In this document: piece after piece, positions 46,340 to 58,480 of the stretch
How the letters are laid out: every line of letters starts with the position of its first letter
Position numbering within the stretch: the first letter of the stretch is position 1
Source of the DNA: Diphasiastrum complanatum
Lineage: Eukaryota; Streptophyta; Lycopodiopsida; Lycopodiales; Lycopodiaceae
Direction of reading: 5' to 3'
Length of the DNA: 64,000 nt
NCBI GenBank assembly: GCA_029204225.1
Contig: CM055092.1
Span: forward strand, 42,535,760 to 42,599,759
The notes under the pieces: model-generated
Database searches by the model: none
The model's input: only the letters and a program-made list of their open reading frames with translations
What the model was told of the DNA's origin: nothing
Program-made: the position numbers and the translations under genes

Positions 46340-46941
46340 ATATTTTTTGCAATTTTAGCCAACAAATTGTAGGTAAATATTCACAATTTTTTTGGCAAAA
46401 ATTGCCAAAACAATTGCGGAAATTCATTTTCGCAATTTTTTTCAAAATAGTGTATAGAAATTGCGAAAAATAAACTCACAATTTATATTCTATTGCGAAT
46501 TTATTTTTTGCAAATTTTTGACACTTACAAAAATGGATTTCTGCAATTTTTTCGCAATTTTTGCACAAAAAATTGCGGAAAAATATCCGCAATTTTTGCC
46601 ACAACAATTGCATAAACGAATTTTTGCAATTTTTTTTGACAATTTTTGCCCAAAAAATCTAGCAAAAAATATCATCCAAACAAATTGCGGAAACAAATTG
46701 TGGAAATAAATCCGCAATTATTATGCCAAAAGATTGCGGGTGGGTTTCCGCAATTGTTTTATTGTTAATTTAGCCATAAAAATTGCGGAAAATTAGCCAA
46801 AAAAATTGCGTGACAGAAATTGCGGATTTGCCAAAAAAAATTGCAGAAACCATTTCCGCAAATTTTTTGGCAAGAAATTGCGAAAATTTCCTCAATTTTT
46901 GTCATTTTTTTCCGCAATTTTTGCCACCTTTTCTTGTAGTG
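46340..46941. mobile_element. CACTA-type transposon end with subterminal repeats
   Basis: The right edge, ACCTTTTCTTGTAGTG (46,926-46,941), is the complement of CACTACAAGAAAAGGT, a typical CACTA terminus. The 600 bp before it are dense with AATTGCGGAAA and TTTCCGCAATT units in both orientations, like the transposase-binding subterminal repeats of CACTA elements. No left terminus is visible and no transposase is encoded, so it is a truncated or non-autonomous copy. It interrupts copia coding DNA on its right. Confidence 0.65.
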
Positions 46942-46943
46942 AT

Positions 46944-47190
46944 ATTGCTAAGTAAAGGCCTCAAAGTTGAGTTTGATGGAGATGCTTGCATGATCAAAAG
47001 GAAGGATATCTTGATTGCAAAAGGTAAAAGACAAGGGAAATTGTTCAAACTAGATGCTTCTATTATTGTTAACCAAGTTGGATGTGTTGCAAGAGAGCAA
47101 ATACCTATTCAAAAGGTTTGGCATAAAAGGATGGGGCACCTCAACTTCAAGTCATTGGAGGTAATGGCTAGAAAACAAGTTGTGATTGGT
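46944..47190 (+). pseudogene. Ty1/copia GAG-pre-integrase fragment
   Basis: Starting directly after the CACTA end, the frame reads LLSKGLKVEFDGDACMIKRK, GKRQGKLFKLDASIIVN and VWHKRMGHLNFKSLEVMARK. It is the same family as 10,607-11,106 and keeps the histidine/HKRMGHLN block missing there. The upstream LLSVSQ half lies beyond the CACTA end and is not found, so the insertion side was lost. Confidence 0.88.
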
Positions 47191-49400
47191 TTTCGTGAAA
47201 GATTTCAACTAGTTTTACTATTTTGGTCATATTTGTATATTTGACAATTCTGGCCAATTTTCATAGTACCTTCGCTTCTCTTAAGACGACAACAATTTTC
47301 TAAATCTTGTTTGCCTCAAGACACCTACATTCTCATAGTGAACTTTCGACTTGTCCTTGGTCATTAAGAGGGACGAGTTTTTTTCGAAGAGACAAATTTC
47401 CAGTCAGTCAATCCAACGGCTTGTATACTGGCCCGAGCGTTTTAGGTGGCCTACTCAGGAACATGATGTTGCCTTCTCACTTGAGCTTAGATGCCTGGGC
47501 ATCACCCCCTTTCCAGCTAGCCCACTAGGCATCACCCCAACTTAAACTCATGTAATTGGCAACAATTATGTCAGAATCATTTCCATCACCTCATGTTGTT
47601 TCATTTCCCATTTAATTCATCTGTCATCTCAGTTTCCATTCAATTAAATTGACTTCTAATCAGTTGTTGTGTCGATTTTACAACACAATTGATGTGGAAT
47701 TTTATTACATTAAATTTTATTCATTTTGTTTGTGATCCATGCTCCATTGTTGTTCGCATGTTTGATCATTTTTTTCCCTGGGAGCTACATAGCATTTGTG
47801 CCTAAGACTAAAGGTTCCTCTACATAATCTTTTGACTTGACTTCATCACTGAATTGATAGCATATTAATGGTCATTTAAATTTCGCGTATTATGACACTC
47901 GAGAGTATCACCAACGTATTTTATGAGCTTGGATTGAAGTGACCTATAGAGCAACACAACTCTACTTTTCGAGCTCTTTGACTCTATTCATGACTGGTTA
48001 TAGGGTACTTCCATAATTTGGTCCCTAATTCAAGTATCTAGGCCTATTAACAACAAAATATGTCTACCAGTGCATCATGACCCATGTATTCAAGGGTCGG
48101 TTCTCAGAACCAATCGGATTTGGTGGATACGGTCCGGAATCAGAAACAAGGGAGTGTACACAAGTTCGTAAACTTGATACTAAACAAAGAGATCCAATCT
48201 TGTCTGTGTCATTATGTGATAAATTTGAGTGTCAGACTTTTTTTCGAATCATTCTAAATTGAAATCTTTCTTTTTAACATTTTTCAACATTCAAAATATT
48301 CTTTCTCTTTGAGACAAAGCTTGTCATGATCTAAAATATCATCCTATTCTTTATCTATTAGTAGGACACATACTATTTTGAAGAGTGATAAAACACTAAA
48401 TTAATTCTCCTTGTCAAAAGATTTAAGATTATTAAAATGTTTGTAAAAGGTAGACAAATATACCTCATAGGGGGTGGAAGCACTTATGTTACTTAGAAAA
48501 CTTCTATAAATGACAATGAGTCAATTGTTTAGCTCCCGCATAAGCTAATTAGTAGTTGAACACTCCAATTTATACATTGTTTGCATTTACCTAATGTTTT
48601 AAGCTCTATGCTTTCAAAGGATAATACTTAAAATGTAAATGCTCCAAACTCTTTTCTAGTATATAGTAGATGATTTTTCTTCCTTTTGAAGTAGTATATT
48701 TCTACTCTCTTAGGGTAGGGTATCACAATGGTATCATTGATGAGAACTAGCTTGAAACTATGTTGATTTACAAAGGAGAACCTAGAGATTGAAAGTGGCT
48801 AGGTTCAAAGGGTAAAACAAATATGTTCAAATACAATTAGTTAAAGATTTCATCAACCTTTTGGAAAAAAAAACTATAGGAGAGTAAATAGTTTTTACTA
48901 GCACTAGGATCGCTTAGGATATGAGTATGAAGTTTAATTTTTGGTTGAGAGTATCTACCACCACTGGATGGTAGCAAGCCTTTGATTTCTATGGCAGCCA
49001 TAATTGCGTGTAAGCGCATCCTTTAAGTAAGGTCACGAAAACCAAATAAAGTTGACTGTCGTATTTAATTTGTTGTAAATGATTGGATGGAGAATGGATT
49101 GAGCATAAGTATACAAGCAAACTTGGCGGCAAAGGTAGTCATGGCCCATCACTCTACAAACTTGAAGACCGATTGCTTGAGATAGAAATGGACATGGATG
49201 TCATCTACCACCCAATGCATGGGTACTCGTCATGTCCTAGGGTGCAAGACAAGGTCCCACCCTTAAGAAGCTTCCATAATATGTATAGTTTGAAGCAACC
49301 ATTAGATGAGATCATGATATAGAGACTTTCAAGATGCACTCAAGAGTTGGTTGGATAAGGGTGGGACCTTGTCCATTTAGTACCTATAATTTAAAGCTTT
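47191..49400. other. No gene recognised
   Basis: AT-rich sequence without supported coding frames. A 79-codon frame at 49,083-49,322 starts with an ATG but resembles nothing known. Confidence 0.45.
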
Positions 49401-51200
49401 TTATTGGCACACGTGGAGCCCAGGTAAACGCCCACACCAGTGGCTGTGAGGATAATCTTATCCGTGCTAGCAAGCAAAAAGGATCTCTCAAAGCCTGAAA
49501 ATCTTTGGACACGAGGGAAGTAATCAATGAGGCATAATCTGATCTGGTAATGAACCTATATCCACGAAGATTGTTCCCAGATTCTCAGGGTGCACTAAAA
49601 ATATTCTTATACGCATAAATATGCATCAAACCAAACTCAAGTCATTACTATGCAAGCCAACTAAATAGATCATGGAACTAGGGAAGGAACAAACGAAAAG
49701 AGACTCTGAAGGTCAAGAATGGAAAATAGCACTGAATTTGTCCTATTGATGCTTGATTTCAGTACTCTGTATCAGACAAAACTGGAAATCCAAATGTGCA
49801 GCAGAAAACTATAAACAATTGCAGAAAACAGCGTCGATTCTTGAATATGATCTGAATGCAGATGAAATTCGGCCTCCTTTGACAAATTTGAATACCGAAA
49901 CCTTTCTGATTTGCATCGCTGGATGAAGATCATCTATGCGTACAGATGCTTACAAAATATTCTCTGGGAGGATTCAAGTATATAATGAAAGGAAGACGAT
50001 CCAATAATTAAACTAATGCTAGATTAGGCGCAAATCAAACCTGCTTTAGAAATAGGATCTTTCACGGCAACGGAAGCAATATTTTACTTACTGCTGTAAT
50101 GTTGTACGACAGAACTAGACAAGAAAATACAATTAAAATTTCAAATGATACGGAAAAGGGAGGCGGCCTTCTAGCTGCTGGCTTGGACTTGTCTCAGATA
50201 AATAAAGATTGTGTATCTTTAGCAAGATATAGACCGAGGATCGTACCAATGATAAAGAAGGACCGGTTCACATCGGAATGGATCGGCATAGATAAGATTA
50301 AAACTTGCTCAGACCACAAGTCCGGAAGGTACTGACAATTACGTATTATCAAAGCAGGTCTAATATACCGTACTGTAGATCAAATAGAAACTACAAGCTG
50401 ACGGGAAATGCTCTGAAAAGGGAAACTAAGATACCAATCTTCGGAAATCTGATCAATAATGTATAACACCAGGTTAAGCTAATTTTGGAAACCAAATCTT
50501 GTTCAGAGGTTATTCATGTAACAAATGTCAGTAGAATAACTCATGGCTCGAATCAAAACCTGTGAGATATAGGGTCAGATCTGGATCAACCCTAACTCAT
50601 GTCTAGAAGATTCATAATCACATATAACTTCTGAAAATCAGATAGATGGGATCTGTACATTCTGATAACATCGAGATTGTCATGTGTTCACTCAGGGGTT
50701 TTGACATTTTGCGAGTAAATTGATCTCCACATAGAAACCAAACAAACTAAAACCAAATTAAAACCAAACAAACTAAAACCAAATTAAAATACAGCAAAGA
50801 CATCAAATCAACACAAGAACATAGAATTTTTGTTTTGTTTTGTGAAATGGACTTTTTTTTGCAACTTTTGGCCCCCGGTTTTGCGGATCTTCAAGTTTAT
50901 GCTTGACTTCATCATAATTTTACGAATTCAAAGGTCCCTCACAAGACTTTTCCTTTCCAATCATAATGCATGTGGAAAGATCATAACTCATGTGGAATGA
51001 GACACCTTTCTTTAATAATTTTTTTATGGGTCCCATTATTCATCTTTATGAGTCGTACTCTCTCACCTTTCTTTTATTTTTTTAACCCTTTTGTGAAATT
51101 TTATCTTATGGGCTAGAGAATTCATAACATGCCAAATAAATAGGTGAGGTCACTTTCACATTTCATCATCTTCCCTTCAATCTTTTAAAGACGTCATTGA
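49401..51200. other. No gene recognised
   Basis: Mixed-composition DNA resembling a retrotransposon leader in texture, without primer site or LTR edges that I can support. Around 50,735-50,790 a short ACCAAACAAACTAAA(A)CC unit is repeated in tandem. Confidence 0.4.
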
Positions 51201-53160
51201 CTGAGTTCAAGAAATGGGATCGTTGCATATCGTAAACTAGCAACGCAATTTTTTCCCGTAAGCATAATGAGTGCAGATGTAAAAGTAAGTAAAAGAGGAA
51301 TGATAATGAGTTTGAGCAAGACAGTCATTTAAAGTGTGGAAGACATACTAAAGTATGACCATGAATGAAGTTATCAAACATTTAGAGGTGACAAATTTTC
51401 TCATATGTACAATCGTCGTTTTAGGTACCAATATTTTGACGAAAACGAAGGATGATCACTCAAGTCATTACAAAGTTGCATGTTCTGTGATTTGAACATT
51501 TTTAAATAGAGTTTCTCTAAGCTATTTGCAATTGGACGACACTGAAAATTTCTAGTGTTTCAACACAAAAGCGATCATAAAAGCTTCTATGAGTCTTGTT
51601 GAAAAGCATTGTTCTTCGTGGCCTACGAGCGTATTTTTGCACATGTTACACCAGCTACTTGATTCACAATACCATTTTTTAGAGTGTGATGAACTTGTTC
51701 GTAGCCATTTTGAGGGGGGAGGCATGGGGTATGACATTTCGATTATTAGTTGCTTCATGATGGAATATTATTCGTGTTGAATTGATGAACAATGTTTAAA
51801 GGTTGCTAGTTCTATGTTGGAAGATGTTGTTTGCAATGTTCGTTGCAAAATTTGAAGATAAGTGGGCTATTATTTGTTAGTATGCAATTTGTATATAGAT
51901 GTGCAACAATATTTATGAAGAGTATAACATAGTTTCAATCGTTAGAAGTTGGAACTTTGTGAAGCGGTTGTTGCGTCAATAGTCTCTCTCTCCAAAATTT
52001 TCCAAACACTTTCAATAGAGATTGAACCATCGTTAAGTCGCACTCTTGTTTCAGAGATGTGCCCAAGAGATCAGTACTAATAGCATTCAATTTCGTGTGG
52101 AACATTCTCCACTCGAAATATCGATAATATAGCCAAAATATACATTTTGTATCACATAGTAGCCTTTGTCCAAGTGAGCTTCGAAATGTCATATTGTTGC
52201 TCTATTTGTGTATAATAAAGTTGGAATTGATATTGCAAATCATCTATAAAAATGCTTCAAAAATCTTGGAAACACAATGTAGCAATCATGCCATTTTCAT
52301 AAGATGGAGATGCTAATAACAAATCTGATACAAAATGGACAAAAACAAAAGAGATAAGATTATGTACCTTCCATAGGATCTTCATGTTGCTCATGAACGT
52401 AAGTCTCTCTTGTGTGTTTCTATGTTGTTTTCATCGTGTAACTATTGTATAGGCCATTTCTATGCACTTGGTTCCATGTCACATGCATTCAAGAACAACA
52501 TTTGACACGTCAAAGGATAAATATGCAGCTCATCAACTTGCTTGGAGGTCGAAGCTTGTAATATTGTGATTTTTTTTTTCAATTTGCAAAATAGTTATCA
52601 AAGAGTTCAAGATAATTAGTTGTGAAAGAATAGAATGATAAATAGTTAGAAATATTTGTGTTTGAAAATTTCATTTCATAAATCAACAGTATAAAATGAT
52701 GTACCTCTTTAGTCTCTGAAACTTCTTGTAGTTGACATCGATCAATCGAACATTCATTCAGAGCTATTTGATCGTTTTCTTTGTTACTATAGAGCATTCT
52801 TTCAGAAAGATCTCGACTCTGTCTACATTCAGACTTGTACACTTTTCAACTAAATGTTTTTGTTCCAATAATCTAAGTTGTGCTGTGTTGTGTCAAATGT
52901 ATACATTGTGTTTTGTTTGTTTCGTAATATGCAGATAATTGATTCGTAGATTAAATTGTTTGTACAACTGATAATTTGTGTCGATTGCAATGCTCTAAGG
53001 TTTGTATTATTTTGCTTCAATCTCCGAGGATAGTCGACCAACCTCGACTTTTTCCCATACCGTCAGAGCATCATTTATTGTCTAATATCTGCATTGTCAG
53101 TTAAATAGAACATACAATATCAGAACGATTGTTCCGATACAAAGTAGACACTTATTATAA
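51201..53160. other. No gene recognised; possible decayed frames
   Basis: Several 60-90 codon frames (51,589-51,780 plus; 51,935-52,192 and 52,579-52,842 minus) have protein-like composition but no family I can name. They may be remains of a DNA transposon. Confidence 0.35.
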
Positions 53161-53214
53161 TTGTTTGAGAGTCATCTAATTTACTATCTCTGTACACTCA
53201 TCTCAAACTTCCTA

Positions 53215-53600
53215 ATGGATTCGCAACCACAATCTGCTCTACTGGTGGAAAAACTTGATAGTTTGAATTACCGCTTATGGAAATTCAAGATGAAGGTCAT
53301 GCTGATGGCCAAGGAATTACGAGAAATAGTCGTTGGCATCGAACTAATTTCCAGTGTCAATGAGCGGGCCATTTCTAAGTGGAAGCTCAGGGATGGCAAG
53401 GCTTTCGTCTTGATCAGCCTTAACATCTCCGACACATAGATTGGCCATGTCAAACAAGCCCAATCTTCAAAAAAAGCTTCGCATGTCACTTCAAAGTTGC
53501 ATCTGAGAAAAAAAAATTTCTTACTCAGAATGTCAAAAGGTGATTTTGTTCAGAATCACAATTATCAATTCAAGACTCTGTTAGAGCAGATGCAGCAATA
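53215..53600 (+). pseudogene. Ty1/copia gag fragment
   Basis: The ATG at 53,215 opens MDSQPQSALLVEKLDSLNYR, then LWKFKMKVMLMAKELREIVV and WKLRDGKAFVLISLNISDT before a TAG. After it the frame continues with HVKQAQSSKKASHVTSKLHL and further stops. This is the N-terminal half of a DUF4219/UBN2 copia gag, related in layout to 1,392-1,658. No zinc knuckle or pol follows. Confidence 0.87.
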
Positions 53601-53749
53601 GGTTCAGTGATCGAAGATTCAGCGTCGTCATGACCTTATCGTCTAGCTTGCCATCCTTCTATGAAAACTGTGTGGTAATCACTCAGATATAACTTTGTCC
53701 AGAGTCATAACAATGCACTGAACAAGTGAATGAATTTCAGATTGAAACG

Positions 53750-54470
53750 ATCAATACCAAGAAAAACCAAAAATCAAGCACGAAATCTTCCTAGAATGGC
53801 ACCAGTCGAAGCGAAAGTAGGACCTACAGAGATGGATCCAACGAAGCAACCCGTACCTACCATACCCTTGCAAGCAATCCGGAGGGCACCTCATATTGAG
53901 ATGCAAAAATATGATGGTTCGACAAATCCTATCTACGGAGAACAAACTCCTAAGGAAAAATTGAAGTTATTTTTGATGTCATTAGTAGCAAAAACACAAG
54001 ATTGGTTCTTCAACCAATCGGAAGAATAGAAAGCAACCTAGGAGGCAATTAGCGTGCCATCAAGAAAATTTGGAAGGCACCTCATCTTGAGATGCAAAAA
54101 TATGATGGATCGACAAATCCTATCAGATTTCTCCAAATCTACAAACAAGCATGTGAAATCTACGGAGAACAGACTCCTGAGGAGATATTGAAGCTATTTT
54201 CGATGCCATTAGTAGCAGCAGCGCAAGATTGGTTCTTCAACCAATCAGAAGAATAAAAAGAAATCTAGGAGGCAATTAAATTGACATTTATCACCGACTT
54301 TAAACCAAGAAAATTCATGAAAGATCCATTTATCCTATTGAGCAAACTCAAGATATTAGATAAATGAGAAAGGGTCTGAAATTACATCAAACAGATCAAG
54401 CATCTTCGATCCGAGTGTAATACAACCTTGACTCTTGATCATCTGGTGAGAATGTGGTTCCTCGCTAGGT
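53750..54470 (+). pseudogene. Gypsy-type gag fragment with internal direct duplication
   Basis: Plus-strand pieces HIEMQKYDGSTNPI, YGEQTPKEKLKLFLMSLVAK, DWFFNQSEE occur first at 53,876-54,044 and again, longer, at about 54,071-54,272 with FLQIYKQACEIYGEQTPEE. The K-(Y/F)-DG-x-x-NP-x-x-FL...AxDWF pattern is that of the retrotransposon gag (PF03732) capsid domain. The first copy lacks FLQIYKQACEI (about 36 bp). A third part, FITDFKPRKFMKDPFILLSK, continues to 54,470 with stops. It cannot be functional. Confidence 0.75.
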
Positions 54471-54532
54471 TAATTTCACATGTGTTTTACCTACTACAGT
54501 CAAGGAGAGTACAGATGCCTGTTGAATTTCAC

Positions 54533-55331
54533 ATGTGTGGGAATTCCACAAAGTGATGATTTTAATCTCCTAAGATGCGGTGATTGCACGTAGATCACAC
54601 ATAGATTGAAAACCAAAATCTATTCCATCAATCTAAGACAAGAGTATTAAAAATCATGCATAAATCAATCATACAAGTACACTCACACGTGTGGAGACTT
54701 GTCAAACAAAAAAAATAAGTATGAAAATGCCCTCCTCTTGGATAGAGAGGGAATCCAACCAACAAAACTCGAGTAGAGAGAGAAAGCAAGATTTCACTCA
54801 AAATGTGTAGAAATCTCATAACTCCAAAAACCTAATTACAAATGAACGAAGTCACATATAAGTAGTAATCTAGGGTGAAGGGGAGTGAAACATGATTGGA
54901 CCACCTTCTTTCCCTCCTCTAAATCCTATTGGTTGAGTGACATATGAGCCCTCAATCTTGATTGGACCATTTTGATAGACTCTAGCATTTTGATTGGTCA
55001 CTAACTCTCATGCCAACACATATGGATGAGTCACTCACCAAATCTCATCTTGAAAAATGTAAGTAGCCTAACGTAACTCCAGCTACATCACTTTCTATTT
55101 TTGGCCAAATCAAGCCTTTACATGTGTACCTGTCTATTTTGCTTCTTATGTCAAAAATGGCCTACTCAACATCAAACACTTGACTAGATCTCTACTTAAA
55201 ACTTGAGTACCCCTAACTCAACATAACTATTCTATTTTCCACACCTGGGAATATGCGCCACACGTGTAATATTTTCTCATAAACAAGAATTGTAAAGTAA
55301 CAAAGCTAGATTTTGCCAATTTTTCACACTC
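54533..55331 (-). repeat. Probable LTR, about 800 bp
   Basis: The left edge TGTGTGGGAATTCC and right edge ...TTTTTCACA form a TG...CA pair, and a purine-rich stretch (complement of CTCCTCCTC) abuts the right edge as a polypurine tract would. No matching LTR or coding interior is present. Confidence 0.5.
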
Positions 55332-55589
55332 CTCCTCAAAAACTAGCTTGGTAAGGTACTAGATCAAACAAGAGGCTTTTGAAACTTGTTGAGTGGATCC
55401 TTTGGTATGCATATCATGTGAAAACCAACCAAGGGATCCTCCAAACATAATTTGAGTTTATATGTCTGTTGCAGATCATATTTGGTGGCAAAGAACTATT
55501 TAACAAATCGTGCATGCATCGGATCATCTTTAAGTCATGTTTTACTTAGAAAGTCAACAAAGGCAATGATGAAAAATGCTCAGTTTAAA

Positions 55590-56500
55590 AAATGAAAAAT
55601 GAAATTGTAGAGACTGTTTTGAATAAGGTTCAAACTTACTTGGATGCAAATGTGATAGTACATGCATGTGATATTTCTTGAATTAGCAGAGATGCTTATT
55701 CTACTTTTTTTAGAATAGTTAGAAAAGCTTTTTCTCAAGTGATGGTGAAGTAAACTTATCTTCCTCGTCCATATCAGATAAGATTAGCAAGAAATTATTA
55801 TAATGATGGAATGTTCAAAGTAGTTGGCCATGGCCAACCACTTCATATAACTGAATTATACAAATCAGAATATGGTGAGCTCAATTACAACGATTACAGT
55901 AATATTTTTCTTGATATTAAAAATGTTCTAAAATACATTATTCGATTCTATAAACTAGACGAACACCATGTAAATGGAAAGATCATTATTGTAATAAAAT
56001 TGGATGAATCCGAAATCATCAAAGGTCAAAAGTTGGAACGAGTGAGTCTCACACTTTGATAAACAAAATTTCAAATACAAATGATTGAACGTTTAGTGTT
56101 CAATCGGAAAATCACATATGGTGGTTGGCGACATTCCAAGTATACTTATCAATTTTCTTATTACGTATCATTATTAACATTTTATACATTGCCATTTTTT
56201 ATTGAAATGTCATGCATTACTTGCTTCTCTACAGGTCTTGAAAGAGGACATAAAATACTTTCATGGATATTTTCACGAACAAACTATGGTGAGATTATAA
56301 AGAGACATTTGGAGGGTGAGAAATCTACAGTCGAAAATCATAAAAGTTTTCAAATTCAATGGTACCTTGCAGGAGATTTGAAAAAATTAAAATGTATGTA
56401 TAATGTCTCTCATGGGGCAACATCAAAACATCCATGTCTTTATTGCATGAAAGATTGCTACAATATGAATTTGGGATTATCAAACACTGGCCCAACATGA
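55590..56500 (+). pseudogene. Transposase-like gene, N-terminal half
   Basis: The plus-strand frame 55,740-56,059 gives DGMFKVVGHGQPLHITELYK, FYKLDEHHVNGKIIIVIKLD and stops after LERVSLTL. A second frame 56,081-56,500 gives GRHSKYTY-like residues, then QIQWYLAGDLKKLKCMYNVS and TSKHPCLYCMKDCYN. An Asp in a beta-rich setting (IKLDES), a second Asp in GDLKKLK, and a following CLYC cysteine pair resemble the layout of DDE-type transposases of the CACTA/CMC group. The C-terminal half lies on the opposite strand at 57,261-57,990, so the gene has been rearranged, or two copies are mixed. The superfamily assignment is an inference. Confidence 0.5.
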
Positions 56501-56547
56501 GAAGCAGAAGATCCAAATATGAAAAGTGTTCTGTTATCTCCTCAATC

Positions 56548-57156
56548 TAGAGGCCATTGGAGGACATGACATTAGCAAAACAAACATCATTGAATACGAT
56601 GATTATGATCTGGTAAGTAGATATTATATTGGTATTGATATTGTTCAGTTTTCTTAATTCAAACACTGTGTTGAAGTTTGAGTTTGCATTGTTATGTATC
56701 ATTCTAAATTTATTTACTTGACTCCTTTACAGAATGCTATTGAAATAGATGCCTTTGGTATGAGACATGGAGGCGTCTCAGCCGGGAGAGGATGTGTATC
56801 TCATTATTTGAAAAACTTCTAAAATAATAAGAATTGTATATATCATTCATCTTTTAATCCATATGCTACCATCGTCATTATGGCCATCAAGTCATTATCT
56901 GTTTGTTTAAGAGGCCATACGTATGTCAGAGGAACATATAAAATAATTTTTGTTGAAAAGAGATTTGGTCATTAAAATATTGGGTTATACTCTCAATGAG
57001 AGCACAAAAAAATCATCTGCAATGGCCCTTTATTCAGGTTACATTGATATGAGCAAAACGAAAAATTTAGAATTTTTGAATCCATATGAAAGGAGATTAT
57101 TCCTTCATGACAATACCCTCTGTTTGAATCTTGAAGAGGATGATGATGAAAATTAA
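56548..57156 (+). pseudogene. Two-exon gene of unknown function (copy 2, N-terminally truncated)
   Basis: From 56,548 the DNA closely follows 6,158-6,960. The exon-1 end reads YDDYDL, then an intron of exactly 120 bp (GTAAGT...TTACAG, 56,613-56,732), then NAIEIDAFGMRHGG. One frameshift (near 56,950) and a TAA at about 56,820 break exon 2. The C-terminus SSAMALYSGYIDMSKTKNLE ends in EEDDDEN. The 5' part present in copy 1 is replaced by the transposase-like N-terminal half. The conserved intron shows that the family was transcribed and spliced. Confidence 0.6.
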
Positions 57157-57260
57157 ACAATCTTTTGTAATAGATTATTGATATATTACAAGGGTCTCTG
57201 TTTTCTTATGAATTTGAATGCCTTACGAAAAATCGTAACATTTGGTGAGTTTTTAGCTTG

Positions 57261-57990
57261 TTATCTAAATTGTGCTCTTTTGTAAACCCATTGAAAAAGT
57301 TGAACTAAATATTTATTTTTTGAATTGTATCCTCCATGATTTGTAGCTCTATGAAATGCTCCTCTTGCTTGCCAATGTGACTTTTCCATGCCTTGTGATG
57401 ACCAGATGCTTAAGCTCCCATATTCCTTTGCAAAATAAGTTGCATGATGAAGAAAGATGTGCTGCAAACAAGAGTTGAAAAAAGTAACATTAGTAGAAAA
57501 AAAATGTAAGCATGAATGAGATAAGTATCATATAATGAAATAGATTAGTACCATGTAATGTGTAACGTTGTCTTTTCCCCAACAATCATGTATAGATTTT
57601 ACAAATGTGGTGTAATGATTTTGCAAAGTCCTCATATCTTCTAATGATATGTTTTCTTTCTTGATAACACCTATGAGTTTGTCTAAGTTGTTCCACACTT
57701 GTCCCTTTTTCACTCAATTACTTACTTCCCGTGTTCGTGTTGCTTGAACGATTTCTTTCCAAATTTCGTATCTAACACTAGATTCTTTGCATGTGTGATT
57801 GGATAAAAATCTTCTTGCTTTAGCACCTCCAATTGATAGCTTCTTAGAAACATTTCCTTTCTTTCCGAAGAGTTTGTCATTTTTTTCAATGGTGACATTC
57901 CCTTTATGTAGTCCTGCCTTTGAAAGAACTTTTTCCAACCTCTTAATAGTTGCTTTAGCCACAGACTCCGGTTTATGATTCTATGCAAGG
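57261..57990 (-). pseudogene. Transposase-like gene, C-terminal half with intron
   Basis: Minus-strand frame 57,962-57,714 is Lys-rich (KRLEKVLSKAGLHKGNVTIE) and ends in a stop. The next frame gives GQVWNNLDKLIGVIKKENIS, HYTTFVKSIHDCWGKDNVTH and YM. A 90-bp intron (GTACTA...TTGCAG, 57,551-57,462) joins phase 0 to HIFLHHATYFAKEYGSLSIW, SSQGMEKSHWQARGAFHRAT and QLFQWVYKRAQFR. The H-x-FLHH...YGSLSIWSSQG-x-EK pattern matches the C-terminal part of a transposase-like family I know from invertebrate genomes, with the Glu of GMEK as candidate third acidic residue. It converges on the two-exon gene, ending 105 bases from its stop. Confidence 0.5.
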
Positions 57991-58480
57991 AAAATATGCA
58001 AGTTTTTCAATAATACGAACCTCAACATGAGATGTGCATATGTGAACATTTTTTAATGAATGATAATCTCAAAGAGAGAGCAATTTAGCATAATCTCATA
58101 GTGTTGTTTACAAGGCAAATATCTCTCCGTTTATGGCAAGGAGGGTCTTCCATAAGTATCTACTAACTTATGGGACTAATCTGTTTCTAGCCTTTCTAGA
58201 ACTTCTAACTTAGGATTTAGAACTTCAAAGTTTCTTAACTTAGGAAAACTTAAGATAAAATGTTTCTAATCTTAAGTTTCCTAAGTCCAAGTCCTAAATC
58301 TAAGTTTAAGCTATTTTATTATTGTTTAAGCTTCTACTCATGGGCTTACAAAACACATGCCATGGTTGAAGTTTATTGACAGATACTCATACGTGGACTT
58401 ACAAAACACATGCCACGGAGTTTTATTTCTTTCTTTTTATTTTCTCTGTGTTAGCACAGTTGCTAACATTATCCCCCTCC
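57991..58480. other. No gene seen
   Basis: AT-rich. CTTAGG/CCTAAG and TTAGGA(A)ACTTAAGAT segments near 58,210-58,300 form partial palindromes. No coding frame. Confidence 0.5.

Noticed and set aside
46340-46941. CRISPR-like or satellite array
   Set aside because: Units are irregularly spaced, in both orientations and bounded by a CACTA terminus; there are no regular spacers.
49083-49322. A 79-codon frame starting MDGEWIEHKYTSK
   Set aside because: No recognisable domain, no neighbouring exons, and length within the range of chance in this region.
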